Of a DNA stretch of 64,000 nucleotides, positions 23,916 to 37,291 are shown one piece after another (the stretch's first letter is position 1; each line of letters opens with the position of its first letter). The stretch is from Zerene cesonia (lineage: Eukaryota > Arthropoda > Insecta > Lepidoptera > Pieridae). The notes beneath the pieces were generated by a model. That model worked only from the letters and a program-made list of their open reading frames with translations. It did no database searches and was not told where the DNA came from. The stretch covers positions 3,162,001 through 3,226,000 of the forward strand of contig NC_052118.1 of NCBI RefSeq assembly GCF_012273895.1. The letters are read 5' to 3'. The position numbers were made by a program, and so were the translations under genes.

Positions 23916-26699
23916 GGAATTACTCATGGCTCACTGCAAATGAAAGATCACAATCGCTATCTAACGTCGGGCTGATGATTCTGTTATTTTTCAGTAAAAA
24001 CCTCCATCTTATTTTCTCCTTAATACTTAACGGAGACCGGCAATAATGCGGTGTAACTTTTATATGACTTGATAGAATTTTATGAGAAAGCAATAACTTA
24101 AAAATACAATAAAAATACTTCTGATCGGGCAACAAATATTAAGTGAACATGACGGGTAAGTATTATTTATAGTATACGAAAGACCGCGGCTGTTTTTACA
24201 AGTCGCGCCGTAAAAAGGACGATGAAAGTTATGAGGGCAGGGGAACCTCTCGTAAATAGCAAAAAGGGAGAATGGGGATAAAGGAATAATATATCAATAC
24301 GAATCTTTAATATTCGCACGCCGGTACCATAAATCATAACGAATGAGACCCGAACGTAAATCAAGTGGTTTTTGCGTATTTTCATAACACTTATTGGAGT
24401 TGAGTGTGGCAGGTGATATTTGTGAATTTGGCTGTAAGCTTGATAATTGATATATTGTAGTGATAATCATATATATCAATTAATTACGTCCAAAAGCTAT
24501 TAATAATACGTCAATAGTTCGCAATAAATTCCATTAAAAAAAAGGACTTCTACCTTCTAGTGTGTACCAATGTACAAATTAAATAAAAAGATTAATTTAC
24601 AAATTGCATGTAAAATTCGGTCTCATGTTAAAAATAACAGGCAAAGGGCACACCATAATACTCCTTGATAGCGTGCTGAACAAACTGTTGATAAAAAACA
24701 AAATGTAAACTATCACGACACCCTTGTCCAAACTTTAAATAGAATTTCATAAAATAACCAAGCTAAAAATTATTTTGTGCAAAACTGAACGTGAGTAAAA
24801 GTTACCTGAAACTCTTGAAATTTCAAACTAGTGACTTTAAATCGTCTTTATTATGTAAAAAGTTGCATAAACATTATATTATGTAAATCGGATGATCGAA
24901 AGTACATTAATAGATAAATTTGTATTATTCTAACGAAGAATTACTCGCTTGTAATGACAACTATATTAAGGTTTTCAATGATGCAGAATTCTATTTAAAC
25001 CGAGTAGAAAGCATGTATCCTAGCTTTAGCAGAATTAAGTTCAAAGCTCGTTCCTTAATTTAGTGGTTTTAATATAAGATTACTTATGCAACTTCTGCAT
25101 TTTCTACTAAACACTGCACCTGTTTAGCTCCAAGAATTTGTCTCACAAATTCGCTCAGTTCACGTGAGGAAATTTTAAATTAAGGTAATTTTGCAAAGCA
25201 CTCGCTTTTATATGCTTTTTATGTTTTTCGCAATATGTGCTCTGTATGGGTACTTTAAATTTTATATCGTCATAATAATATTATTTGAATTTAAAATTAT
25301 GTATATTTTAGTGCGGTGGAGTTAATCGTTACCTATTTAAATGTTCAATTTTAATGTTAGGTATATGAATATCATGTAATGAGACGTCATAAGACTTACG
25401 TAATCACATTTTAACGATTAAAACACGAAAGAAATGTTTCTATGACTATTTTTTACAATTTTTAATAACAACTTTATTTACATTATTATTTGTAAGGCTT
25501 AACTTGATATAAATGACACTTCCAAAGCATATTCCGAAACTGCTGATGAATTGTTTATCTCCGGATCAAGGGTAATGGAAAAGCTTTTAACCGCTTTAAC
25601 TTTTCAGACTTTTGTTTACAGATCTCATTACGAAATACTAATTTATCAACGTTCGCTTGTCAGCCTACGCCCCAATGCCATTTCGATAACTCAAGTCGAT
25701 TTCCCCAATAAATTCCCTTCAATCTCACCAATGGTTTCTGGAATAGTCGACAAAGAATAAATTTCCACTTTGAATATTAGATAAGTTTTACAATAGCTCG
25801 CTGTTACAAACTCCAGTTTCAAATGTCATTATTCAAAATTCTGTCTTTGATAAGATATTGAATAGATACCTATTCCACTTGCGATGTTTCTAACTTTAAT
25901 TGTACCATTCGAAATTGTAATTGAATATGTTATGAATGGCAGCAAACTTTTGATTTACTTAGACGTATATTTTATAAAACTTCGTAATTCAGTGTTGGAA
26001 CTTGTGAACTTGGGCGTCGTAACAGAGATGTATTTAGAAACTATGACATTCATGTAAATTTATTAATATAAACGCCACGGTGAAAATCCCACATACCTAC
26101 ACCTCATTATAATTGCGACTTTAAATCTTACACTTCTTGTGCTTTTTCTATCAACTCTATTCAATTATTTAAATAAAATGGAGAAATAAAAGAGTAGGAA
26201 GCTAGCTTCAAATATAAGTATTGTGGAGTACGTAACTTTCACTCAAATTTAGTTACAGAGAAAATGTCAGTAAATGCCAGCAAACAAAAGCCCTCTGTAT
26301 GATATAGATAATAAAGCAGATGTGAAGTGGGCATTTCTATGTTTTGTACAATTTGTGTCTGTTTGTTAAAATATTATGTGTACGTATATATTTTCCGCTT
26401 CATTATTCTATCTAACAAAAAGTATTAATTGTAATTAATAATTTATTAATGATTTTTTTAATAAATAGTCTATTTTACGCCCCTTAAATACCTACTCCTT
26501 AGTTTCTATCCTAAGATCCCTGTCAATGGTTAATTGGTAAGGTGTACAATTTTTAAATGATTAAATAAAGTAAATATTTCAATATATAATTTGCAAAAAA
26601 GATCTATGCCATAAAATTAGTCACATCTGTTATGACTTTACAAATATCTAACCATACTTTTAGTTTCAGCATTATTTTAATCAATCGGTATATATAATA

Positions 26700-26790
26700 A
26701 TATACAACATCTTTGTAACGGATCTTTGTTGTCCATGTAATTTTAATTTTAATTCAATAAAGGTATATTATTATTATTATTATTATTATT
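26700..26790 (+). repeat. Non-LTR-like 3' end with (TTA)n
   Basis: 'aattcaataaaggtata' carries an AATAAA signal and runs straight into about eight TTA units (26766-26790). Such signal-plus-simple-repeat ends are typical of retroposon insertions. Confidence 0.5.
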
Positions 26791-27452
26791 TACAAATAAA
26801 ATAGAAAGTGTCCAATAGCGAATGACTTGTAACATGTTTGAATGCTAAAAGTCGCGTTTTCGAATTCTCTCAATTTAAGAGAATTTCTGACAAAAGCCTG
26901 TACGACAACTATGAACTGCATACAAATTTTGAAAAAACTTACACTCCATCGATGTCCATGTTGAATGGATTTTTCGAAAAATTCACTCAAATAAAAGGAA
27001 ACGCTCCGGCGAAAGGGGTATTTTAAAATCCCTAGCAAGCGAGGGCACGGCCTTGCAGCTAGCGTAACGATTACGATGTTAGTAATCGTTGAAGTTATAA
27101 TTAAGATGTATAAAAATAATTATACGTGGATTGAATGGACTAAAAGACATGGAATAAATGTTAGGTGGTTGTGAACAAGAAATATTAGAAAGATTTAGTA
27201 ATATGTTTCGTTTAATAATTACAAATAGATTGAATGCCTCGCTCCACAATTGTATTCCAAATATGGAAAAAAAGTTTCTCTGTCTAACAATATTGATTAT
27301 TTTTAGATCAATAAATATCATTAAAAAAAATCCCCCCATGAACAAGGGAATATCCTGACAAATATACAACTAGCACCGCGCATCCCGCTACTATAGTAAA
27401 AATACTCTAAGCTAAAACTTCGTACTATTTATTACAGAAGTTTATTTTGTAA

Positions 27453-27641
27453 ATGTCGAAACTTAAAAGCAGTGTTATTGCCTTTTTGAAAGGGACGGTC
27501 CTAGATCCCAGCGCCCCAGGAGATTGGAAACGCATCTCGAAATTGAAATGGAAAAGGCCAACACGAAAACGTAATAACTATAAGTTCTCGGGACCATGTC
27601 GCTGCCAAAAAGTTGGAAAATTGCGTACGAAAGTGCTATGA
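27453..27641 (+). other. 62-codon open frame, unrecognised
   Basis: The product would be basic and soluble (motif-like KLKWKRPTRKRNN near residues 31-43) with no signal peptide. A second frame (27596-27820, 74 codons) overlaps it in another phase. The pair could be a decayed coding exon with a frameshift, or chance. I see no homology that I can name and no clear splice sites, so I do not call a gene. Confidence 0.2.
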
Positions 27642-27812
27642 AATATTTAGAAAATGATGCAAAGAATTTATATTACCATCATGTACGTTTTTATGCAGAA
27701 CATTTCTGGAAATATAGTAAAATGCTTTATAAAATACCTGCTCATATCTCGATGTATTCCCGCTGCTTTTTATATAACAACACAGTTATGGAGAAAATAA
27801 TGTTTTTAACAC

Positions 27813-27985
27813 GAAACTAAACGGCCGTAGCAGACCAAATTTAAATGGACCACACGGGAAGCACTAGCTTTCGAATAAAAAAAGTATCTTAAAAATAGGT
27901 TCACTCAGTAAAAAGTTATGAGATATCAAATACAAATGAACAGTCGAATTGATAACCAATTTTTTTCATGTCTGTAGATTAAGAA
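27813..27985 (+). repeat. Family F repeat, longer copy
   Basis: 'gaccaaatttaaatggacca' then 'cacggg' matches the inverted 63420-63440 segment, and 'cagtcgaattgataaccaat' matches the family end. The two copies have the same order of blocks, with a gap of different length between them. Confidence 0.6.
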
Positions 27986-28607
27986 AAAATATACAATTAG
28001 CATTGCAGCTATAACAATATTCTCTGAATATTACGATAATGTTAGTATCAGTATTGCCAGACAATAATGGTTACCATTTCAATTTACAAGAACACAGAGA
28101 AATACAATAAAAATATAATTACAGAAACGGGGATTGCATTCTGTGGCGCCTGGCAATCATTGAGAAAAAATATTAAACAACGCGATGTTGCGGCAATTTT
28201 GTAGCAGGCATTACGTTCGCTACGTTAAAATGTGAAGATTGCATCGCCATTTCACATTTAATATAATTATCTTGCTACCGGTATATTTACAATTGTGCAA
28301 TGGTGGAATTACCGCTCGTTTTTTATTTTAATTGCGAGTGCTGCGAATTATAAATTTTCTATAATTGCTAGATATCAATGTAGCATTTTCTCTCTCAATA
28401 GATATTCTATTAACTTTCATACTTATAAACACAAGGCCAATATTTTTTTCTTTAAAGAGTCAAAATTCTACAGGAAATAAGATTATACGATTATACGAGA
28501 AAGAGACTAATTTGAAAATAATATTAATACTCTTAAACGACACCAGTAAACGCAAGTAATGGTTTACATCGAATAGGGATCACTATTGTTACATAATATG
28601 TTATATT

Positions 28608-28786
28608 ACTATCTGCACGCCCCGGCTCCGCCCGAGCAGTCTTATCGTAATTGAAATAATATAAACTATCCCATCTTTTAAGTTGGATCAAACTGCACAT
28701 GGTGTGAAAATTTTATTTAAATCGACTCAATAGTTTTGAAGTCCATCGCGGACAATCAACGGGACACGTAATTTATATATATATTA
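28608..28786 (-). mobile_element. RTE-like LINE 3' tail, truncated
   Basis: 'ctgcacgccccggctccgcc', 'ggatcaaactgcacatgg', 'gtccatcgcggacaatcaac' and the end 'acacgtaatttatatatat' form a tail of the same design as 3645-3825, with a different internal sequence. Orientation uncertain. Confidence 0.6.
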
Positions 28787-28799
28787 ATTATTATTTCAA

Positions 28800-29165
28800 A
28801 AACTTTATTTGTAAGGACTGGGCGCCGATGCATAAGACTTCAGTGGCTTCTATGATTATCTTTTGTTTCATTTTGTCATTGGCCCGTCCCAGTGGCCGTA
28901 GTCGGTCTGGATATGAGCAAAAATCAATTTTGTCCGTTCGCGCCCCAATGCGTCTTTTGTGCGACATTGAAAGGTTATCGTTGTACGTTTTCACGGCTCA
29001 CTAGTGCGGGAGCTCGTCGAGGGGATGATTTCGTACTAACAAGCTTGGCCTGCTATTTCCGTGTCGCAATTGTTGTTTTATCCTTCATTCATCCAGTCTA
29101 CAGTTTTTTTAGGATGGGTATATTGTGGTATGATTAAAGTCCTCCGGGTTGTGCTTTGCGCGGCG
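28800..29165. other. GC-elevated block, unassigned
   Basis: Richer in GC than its flanks. It has an 81-codon plus frame (28892-29137) and an overlapping 67-codon minus frame (28791-28994), neither recognisable. It directly follows the RTE-like tail and may be further transposon-derived sequence. Confidence 0.3.
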
Positions 29166-30289
29166 CTCACAAATTCGGGTTGAGATTTTTTGACATGTTG
29201 CCTTTTAATTTTTTCAAATTGCAACATTCGTCAAAAGGATAATACGGAAATAAAATTTTGATATAGTTAAGCGAAATATTTATTATTAGAATGGAGTACA
29301 TAATAAGACTTTAATTCAACAGCTTTAACTCTAATCATAAATCCCATTATTTTTCAGTAACCACTTCATTATTTATAAAGGAAAACTTTACCCCCTGACT
29401 TATAAATTCAAATTAATAGGTACTCCGTAAAAGGTTTAATATTCAATAAGTTTCGAAGATTAAATTTCTCAGAACCCTACATTTGATATAATGACGGCTG
29501 TTAGGAACTAATTCCTGACCTTTTTGTAAGCTATGACACAAAAGAGAAGTTATTCCTTTAGTGGACCCTTTAAGCTATTTCAATGGTGCACACGTGTTAT
29601 ATGACTTTGAAGAGTTATTGCTTCGCATTATGACGTACGAGTGTGAATAGAAGTGAGTGGTCGATAATATATCTATACATATACGAGGATAATATCGATT
29701 GCCTATTCCGTTCTTTTGTGTAGTTCCCTGCTTTGTTGTATTAACTGGGTACAAGCTGTGTATGCATTGAATTCAACGAATATTATCACTGTATGGGTTT
29801 AATTAATACGCAAACATTATATTTTAATACAATATGAATTGTAATATTTATTACCTTTCAAACGCTTTGCAGTGACACTTCACGATTCTTAATGATCTAT
29901 CATTAAAAATAATTACATAGTCTGAAGCAGGTGTTGCAAAACTGTTTCTTGGAACTTTGGAAAAAAAAATTCATACACATATGAAGTATGATATATGTAC
30001 CTGCAAAACTAAATGAAATAACCTCCCCAGAATTTCACCTTCCTTCCCATTACATGACTATTACGCCCAACGTAAAGAGATTACTACGAAGCAAATTGCA
30101 TTTTTCGCGTCTGAATCACAGCGCCTACTTTGCCGGAAACTAAAATGTTTTATACGCAGTAAAAACTGGAATATGAGGATTATTTTAGTATGAAATTTTA
30201 GCGCAATATCTAAAGTAGATACGATGCGCTCGGAAGTTTTTCCATGAAAATAGTTCGTTTTTTATTTAAAAATTGTTTCTAAATGCTAC
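29166..30289. other. AT-rich unique sequence, no gene found
   Basis: No frame above about 60 codons and no repeat shared with the rest of the window. Confidence 0.5.
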
Positions 30290-30508
30290 TTCTCTCAAAA
30301 TTTGTCGGAGCAGATCAATTGGGCCCATTGACGGGGTTGTGATAATCTCCATAAAGGACCCGCGATTTCGCCACTTGCACACTGAGCGATGGAACACAAA
30401 AGAATTTAGTCGGTAGGTCACTGCTTCTCGGCAGTATGAGTCCGACATAAGCCAGGGTTCTTTCCCCGGGGGCTCTGAGTATGCGTAAATGCTTTCTCCA
30501 CTATAAAA
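30290..30508 (+). repeat. Uncharacterised repeat family G, copy 2
   Basis: Aligns in order with 7137-7388: GAGCGATGGAACACA, GAATTTAGT, GAGTCCGACATAAGCC, TTTCCCCGGGGGCTC, TCTCCACTATAAAAAA. The 3' 90 bp is best conserved. A 92-codon minus-strand frame crosses it but is not shared by copy 1, so it is not a conserved protein. Confidence 0.55.
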
Positions 30509-33370
30509 AAGGATAGAACAAATATTTATCACAGTTCGATACATATTTTTGGTTTTCTTAATAACACTAGAGCAGTGCCAATCAAATTACGTAAAAAGGT
30601 AGAATTTCGTTTGTAGATTACGTTTAAAGATTAGCTTTTTTATCTTCTACGAACATTCAATCATTATAAACCCAAAAGTTCGAAAAACTTCCGATCTACG
30701 TGACGTCACGAAATTTTCGTAACGTTCCTTCGAATTTATACAGCGCCAATCGATACTTTATGAATAATAATTTTCTTTTAATATGTACCCAATTTTATGT
30801 AGATGTATGTTACTTAAGTTCGTGACCGTAAGTATAACATGCATATTACAGTAGTCTATTCTAATAATATGTAGGTGGGGAGTTTGAACGTACAAATCAC
30901 TGGAACTAGGGCTCTGATTTCAAAAATTCTTTCACCGTTGGATACGTACGTGATCCCTGGGTGCGGGCGAATCCAGGACGCCAAATGCATCAAAATCTAT
31001 TTACAATAACGAATAAAAGCACTATTTTTTACAAAAAGTCGATAATTCATATTATTTTTCACTTATTTTGGACGCCAATTCCCACACGTCATTGTTTTTT
31101 GCGATGTAATTGTGATTTAATATTTTTTAAGAATATGTTTATTTAAGCATTAAAAACACAAACTCTCTTGTTTTCAGATTTTTTTTTGCGCCAAGACAAA
31201 TAAAATAATTATGTTAAGATAAGTTTGAAAGTCGTAAAATATAACGTTCGAAACGCAAAACCTCAATAGTAAGGTACCCGCTATGAGCCAGTGAAACAAA
31301 ACAAATTAAATCAAACTTTACATTAAGACTTCATATCTTACTGGGTTTCTTGTGAAGCTCTGAGAGCGCACATATTTTTCGTTGTTAAAATTAAATGTGA
31401 AGGAAGAAAAGTAGCAGAAATATTTTACGTTGAGAAGTGTTTTCACTTATTTTTCACACGACGCGGTCGGGGGATACGTTGACAGGAAGCGGTATCAATT
31501 TTTAGTAATATTTTAAACTTTTTAAATATAAGCTTTTTAATATAAGCGGCATAATGTTACATTGGAGTTCGATTTCAAATGAAATGTTACAAACGTTTGT
31601 GAACCTTTACGGTGATATTTCGAGTACCTACTACTAAACTATACGAATCTGTAAATCGTTGTTTGATAGTCAGTTAATTATACTTCTTTAGAGGCAAAGG
31701 TTATAATAGTCACTTCTTTTAGCTTTTCGTTGATCGTATTTAACATATTTGATCACTATTTCACTCACCATATGGCTGTATAAATAATATTGATAATATT
31801 ATAAATTACATATTAAATGTTTTAAAAATAAGACCATGAGCAAAAAATATGTATTATGTTGATTCGCTGCGGCTGCACTGCAGCTCACGCGTAAATCCGA
31901 CGTATAAAATTTAAGTCCCTGAAATTCGAATAAAGGTCCATAGCGTACAAACTTTGCCGCTTGAAAAATTTTCCATTTATCTTACTCAAGGGGAGTAATT
32001 TTAAACTGGGTTAGTGCTAGTTTCAAGTGAATAATGGTGTACTTTATATGACACGGAGGATTTTGGAAACTTACGTGAATGTTGTCCGTACCTTGTCTAA
32101 TGCAAAGCCGTTGCTAAGCCGACATTGTCCACCGCAAGGCGTTCATCCTCAGAGAAAGGACTCGGGATAAAATACAGCCCCTCGAAATGTTCCTGACAGG
32201 GGCCGCTACTTATTATAGCAAACAATTGTTGTGCTGCTACAGAATGAAATTCCTTCCTTGATTAAATTGCATAGTTTTCAGAAATATTTTGTATGGCAGA
32301 CTGAGTTGCACATGTTTTATTACTAGTTGAATGTACGACTAATAACAAAATCGTTTAAATAATAGTTAGAAAAAACTCATTGTTTAATATGGTTTTTACC
32401 GACGTTTCGCAAAACGAAGGAGATTTTTAATTCGATTGTATTTTTGTCTATGCCGATGAACCGAGAGAGCCAGTGCAGTTTTATTTACAAACAATTATAA
32501 TTATTATTGAAAGAACTATATCTGTTTTGGTTTTACCGTAAATACTGATTAATTTGGTATTCCTTGCTATTAACTGTTCTTAAATATTAGCTACAATGAC
32601 TTGTAAAGTCCAAAATGCAACATTAGCAGCATCAAACAAACCGCAATTGGGGTGCTCTCAACTCCACACGTCGTTTTCAGACAGTTGCACCTTTCAACTG
32701 CAATAAAAATAATCTTCTTTGTTCAGTCGTTTGTTTGAACACACAGACGTACGAATGACAATAAAACCTCGTAGCACATAGCTATTTCAATTTGAAACTG
32801 ACGCTTCAATTTTATTAAATTTTATTACAATTTTATAAGTTGAATTCGTTTTATTAGGTACGTCCATCGTGTCTTTTGGAGTGAATCTATCATTTTATTT
32901 CTTAATTTTAATTATTTTGTATTATTATTACTGTGAAAACACTATCATATTTTGTAAAACTGTTCTTACATAAAACAATAAGTTATATTCATAGAAAATA
33001 TATCTTTAGATAGATTTATCAGATATACTGCAACAAATACATAAATAAAATACTGAACTTAAATATATTATCTCAATTGCAACGTAACATTGCACTCTAT
33101 TAATTGGGAAGTGTGGAAAAATATTCCTTTCTATTCGCCTTTTATATTTGAAACGTAATTCTCGATACAGCGTTCTCGGTTATTGCGGCCGTGCAATCTA
33201 GTGGATACATAAACCTTATGACCTTATTGTAAAATGTAATTCAAGCTTCAAAAATATTCCTTGTACCTATGTAGTTCCGAGAAATTAATTATTTGCTAGT
33301 ACAAGCCTGTTGCGCGACGTTTGTACATGACTGTCTAAAATGGAGAATAATGAGTGTCTTTAGGGTTCTT
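30509..33370. other. Mostly unique sequence, no gene found
   Basis: Contains a weak RTE-like start at about 31862-31900 ('gctgcactgcagctcacgcg') and a short family F fragment at 32391-32450. 32080-32220 is GC-elevated and unassigned. The rest is AT-rich. Confidence 0.45.
32391..32450 (-). repeat. Family F repeat, end fragment
   Basis: 'gtttttaccgacgtttcgc', 'ggagatttttaattcgattg', 'tatttttgt' is the degraded inverted form of the family's 'aattgagaacctcc..gtcggttaaaa' end. Confidence 0.45.
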
Positions 33371-33520
33371 TTTATGTCACCGTCGGCTATGATGCTGGTG
33401 GTTCGCCTGTTGGTAAGCGCTACCACCACCCATGAACATTTGGAGGTGTACAATCGACCTTACGCCTCGTGTGGTACTTCCCCAGTGCGAGATGGCCCAA
33501 TTAGTGTAGTGTATTCTAAT
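33371..33520 (-). mobile_element. SINE family S1, internally deleted
   Basis: 'tttatgtcaccgtcggctat', 'ggttcgcctgttggtaagcg', 'cacccatgaacatttggagg' match the S1 3' end. It then jumps to 'ggtacttccccagtgcgaga' and 'tggcccaatt' from the 5' end, with the middle pyrimidine-rich part missing. The 84-codon plus-strand frame across it is not a gene. Confidence 0.7.
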
Positions 33521-34350
33521 TTCTTGTTAATCTTTTGTCGCAAATAAAATAAAACGAATATTAATTTTACTCTTGCAAAGATCTATTTAAAATAACACGT
33601 TACCTAAAATTACAAATTAAAATACAGCTGACGAGTCTAAAAGTGTGAATGATTTAATTTAGCCACGCTCTTCAGAATTCGTTACACAATGTTATATACC
33701 TAAGACCATTATGAAGGAAATTTATGCTCCACAAGTTTGCTTCATTAAAACTCTGTTTAATATTATCCACAAAGTATCTATTTCTAAAAGCACGTGTATA
33801 ACGTGTAAGGAGTTATAGCCATCGTTCTTGGAACTTTCCTTATCGGAATCTTATCAGGCTTAAATACTGACTTGTAGCTTGCTTCGTTGTTTTACAGTGT
33901 TTAAGAGCCCCTAAATGCAACTGGGGCCCTAAAGTTGTTCAATTATAATGCAGATAATGAAATTAATTTTAACTCAAATACAATATTTAGTGCTCTTTAA
34001 ATTATTTGTAACTCTTGAAGCAAGAATAAAGTAAAGAGTGGCTAAAAATCACAACTATTTGGCCGAAAAACACATTAAACTAGAAAATCAACCGTCACAA
34101 AAATGGGAGGCAATCGTTACGAATCTTTTTTCCTTCATTTCATGTTATGGATGATATGTAATATTAATTGCAATATACCATTGACCGAGATTATGTCCCA
34201 TATATTCCAGGTTTTTTCCACAATATATTGATATTCATATTTCTTAACAATTCACGTATGACATGACAATCCTAAAACTACCTTAAAATTGGTTAAAGTG
34301 TGAAGTGCACAAAAAGTGGAAAAAAAGGGAATCCTAAAATTAAAAAGCCT

Positions 34351-34428
34351 CATTTGCATGCATGCCGATCCTGCATTGGAATAGCAATTAATAAAGAAAG
34401 CCTGGCTTCGCTTGTTAGCATGCAAATG
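34351..34428. promoter_or_regulatory. Inverted pair of octamer (POU-type) motifs
   Basis: CATTTGCATGC (34351-34361) is exactly inverted as GCATGCAAATG (34418-34428). Each contains ATTTGCAT/ATGCAAAT, the octamer recognised by POU-domain factors. No nearby gene is visible, so enhancer function is speculative. Chance is possible in AT-rich DNA. Confidence 0.25.
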
Positions 34429-34599
34429 CCACAAACCTCGGAAGATTCTCAGCCAATATTCAACCCATTAATGTTTTTCAAAGTGTTGTCTGCAATAAAT
34501 TTATTATTTCAATATGAATTGAGTATTTATTGGACTTTTGCGTTGATTGGAGTGCAGTCTTTTTTTAAATTAGCTTTTTGATCTTTTGTATAAAAAAAA

Positions 34600-36671
34600 T
34601 TAAGAACTTTATTATGTTTTGTGGCTTATAAATAATGAATAATGTGTATGTTTCGTTTCAACATTAATTAGTTCAGGACTTTCGTTATGCACGCCATCTA
34701 TGGAAAAATAGTTTTCCTCTCGTTATATAGTTATATATGTTATAGTCAAATAAGCATTTTAACAATTTTTACAACGGCTTTATGAGCGTAATACGATTCT
34801 ATTTAATTGTATTTATTAAGCAAGTTACATTAAATTATATCAAAATCATTTTCACATCTGCTTTAAAGATTTGTACAACACTCTTTAGCTGAATAAAGCA
34901 ATTTTTGGTAGATGTAAAACATAATATGGAAGATTTAAAAGCCGACTCAATTTAATTTTGCAAACAGTTTGATTAATAATTTCGAAGTGCCCAAATTGAT
35001 TACTTTATTAGGAGTTAAAGTAAATTTGTTTTGTTCTATGTAACCCTTTTACCACTCCATTCATTTCATTATATTTCCTCTGTTTATTCCCTCCAATAGG
35101 AATGGCTTTCATTTATTCTCGATTCAAATTTCTTATCAAAACAAGATGAACAATTTACTATTGTTATTCTACATTAATTTGATTAAATTCATCTAAATTT
35201 AGATTAAAAAGCCTGGCTGAGTTAGTAAGCAAACTTTGCGGGGTTGAACCAAGCTGCTTTTTGTTATATTGCCGAATATTATTTTAAATGAGATTAAGTA
35301 CATAACGATTAAAATAAGTTTAATAATTCATATTGTTCTAGGCTTCGTTTTTGAAATTTTAAATAGGTACATAAAACGGGTCAGTCATTTTAAATTCACG
35401 GCCGAGGGCACGATTAATAAAATTATTTGTCGTGAAATTATGTACAAAAGAATGTATCCATTTTTTTTTAATTTCCGCTATAGCTGAGAAAACGACTAAA
35501 ATGTGTATATACGTATTGTAGATTACATACAATGGTAAACTGTTGCTTTTTATTATTTAACGACTCTTCAAAACTTCTATGTGATACTTGGGCATTTTGT
35601 GAATAAAATTACTGACATTATAGACGTCAATGTTGGAATACATTTTCTACAAGCAATGGAAGTTGCTCCAAAATCAGACCATTTGATAGTTAATTGCAGA
35701 TACTTTGCTTTGCTCAATAAGATAAGAAATTACTGTGAAATTATAACCACCTACTTCTTCAGCTACTCGACAGGATATTTATTGAGTATATAATAAAACA
35801 CAAACCTGGTAATGAAGAGAGATTAATTCGGAACAGTGGGGTTGGGAGTTAAAAAACCCAATATACTTAAACCAATAACAACTGTGTATTATCTGAATCA
35901 TTTGTAATTGTACAAAAGGTTAGCTTTCTCAGCGCTCTAACACAGTATTAATATCAAATATTAATATCGTGGGTCTAGCCTGAAAACTGAAATTGTAAAG
36001 AAAAATAGTGGAGATATTTATTGTAGATTATTATACTCATACCGTATTATACTCGTATATAACCAAACTGTATTTTTACTGACGTCTATTGACTTTCGAG
36101 CGTGGGTGTCGATACGATAGTTATGTATAGAGATATTCGCTACAACTATTTTTCGTGACATTTTGACCTTAACTTTTCAGCTTGCACGGTATCAATGTCG
36201 GTTTAACACATTTTAATCACGAAGCTGTAGTAAAATTATACAAAAAGTCAGTCCACTAGGATTTATTTCAGATAAAACCTAAAATGACTCCCTTGTTATA
36301 TTTGTTCTTAATATTTTTAATTTCGGTCTCATTTAACAAGACGGATACAAAAAAATTATTTGAAAGCAATTCTCTAAAATATTAGAAAGTGACAGTAGGT
36401 ATCAACAGTAGCTAACTAATCAAACAAGACCGCAGTTCATGTATTTTGGAGGTACGAATAAATATTATTTTCAATTAATTGAAATACTTCGGGGCCATAA
36501 ATCAGAGTTAGTTCGACATTCGCCTAATGATTCATGATGATATGTGTCAAGCTATTATTCGTATTGGGGAACGAAACTGATATATCACACGTTATAAGGG
36601 CTTTACACTGAGAGTAGTTATTTGACTGGAAATGTTCTGGAAATAGCCCTACCACGCCTTGTTATCGATTG
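34600..36671. other. AT-rich unique sequence, no gene found
   Basis: Short frames only. A palindromic patch 'attaatatcaaatattaata' lies at about 35946-35966. No recognised repeat. Confidence 0.5.
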
Positions 36672-36922
36672 ATTTTTTTTATGTCATAGCGGGCAACTGA
36701 GCTGGTGGTTCGCCTGATGGTAAGCGATCACTGCCCAAGAACATTCGCAGAGGTAGTGCCTCTGCGACGTGCTGCCCGCTTTTAAAGGGTAAAGGAAAAG
36801 GAAAAGATTGATGACTGGAAAGAAGGAACGCTGTTTAACGACGGTTTTCTGCGGTTTTCTGTAGTATTTCTCTGGTGCGAGCTGGCCCAATTCGTACCGA
36901 AACGTGCTCGACTTCCACAATA
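36672..36922 (-). mobile_element. SINE family S1, variant copy
   Basis: Reads TTTTTTTTATGTCATAGCGG, 'ggtggttcgcctgatggtaa', and at the far end 'gcccaattcgtaccgaaacg' plus 'tgctcgacttccacaa'. Its hairpin (36745-36767: 9-bp stem, 5-nt loop) is shorter than in 60498-60854, and two stem pairs differ in a compensatory way. The 3' region differs enough to suggest a subfamily. Confidence 0.8.
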
Positions 36923-37110
36923 ATTCCTGCAATCTTTTATGAAACATCTATTATAGTTATGTTAGATTTTAAAAATATCAATGTTAATGGAGCAAAAATT
37001 AGCTCAAGCCCGAAAGCTAAAAATCAAAGAATTTAAAAGAGAAGAACAAGTATAATGCTACAGGCGGGGATAAACGTAGTTTTTTTTTTACTTTTCACTG
37101 TATATTTTAA

Positions 37111-37291
37111 ACTAGCGGTCGGGGCGGACCGCTAAACCGTGGCTTCGCCCGTGGTACATATATAGCCTATATCCTTCCTTAATACTAACTGTCTATCTAA
37201 CACTGGAATCATTTTTCAAATTTCACTAGTAGTTCCCAAAATGAGTTCAAACAAACAAGCAAACCCTTCATCTTTATAATATTAGTATAGA
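37111..37291 (-). mobile_element. TC/CTAG element, family C, full length
   Basis: On the minus strand it begins TCTATACTAATATTATAAAG and ends CTAGT. Internal 'ggcttcgcccgtggtacata' matches 46331-46497 and 8273-8387. 181 bp, non-coding. Confidence 0.65.

Larger units (their letters stand above)
23116..27812. other. Mostly unique AT-rich sequence, no gene supported
   Basis: Apart from the inverted repeat at 23794-23915 and the simple repeat at 26766-26790, I see only scattered short frames. 26995-27065 ends 'gagggcacggccttgcagct' and may be a degraded TC/CTAG-type end. A 9-bp perfect hairpin (AACGATTAC, 7-nt loop, GTAATCGTT) lies at 27066-27090. Confidence 0.45.

Noticed and set aside
23808..27356. 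AAGGGAATATCCT appears at about 23808 and 27344
   Set aside because: Only 13 bp is shared and the flanks do not match, so I treat it as chance.
18530..32480. GAGCCAGTGCAG shared by about 18534 and 32468
   Set aside because: Twelve bases without flanking similarity; not enough for a repeat family.
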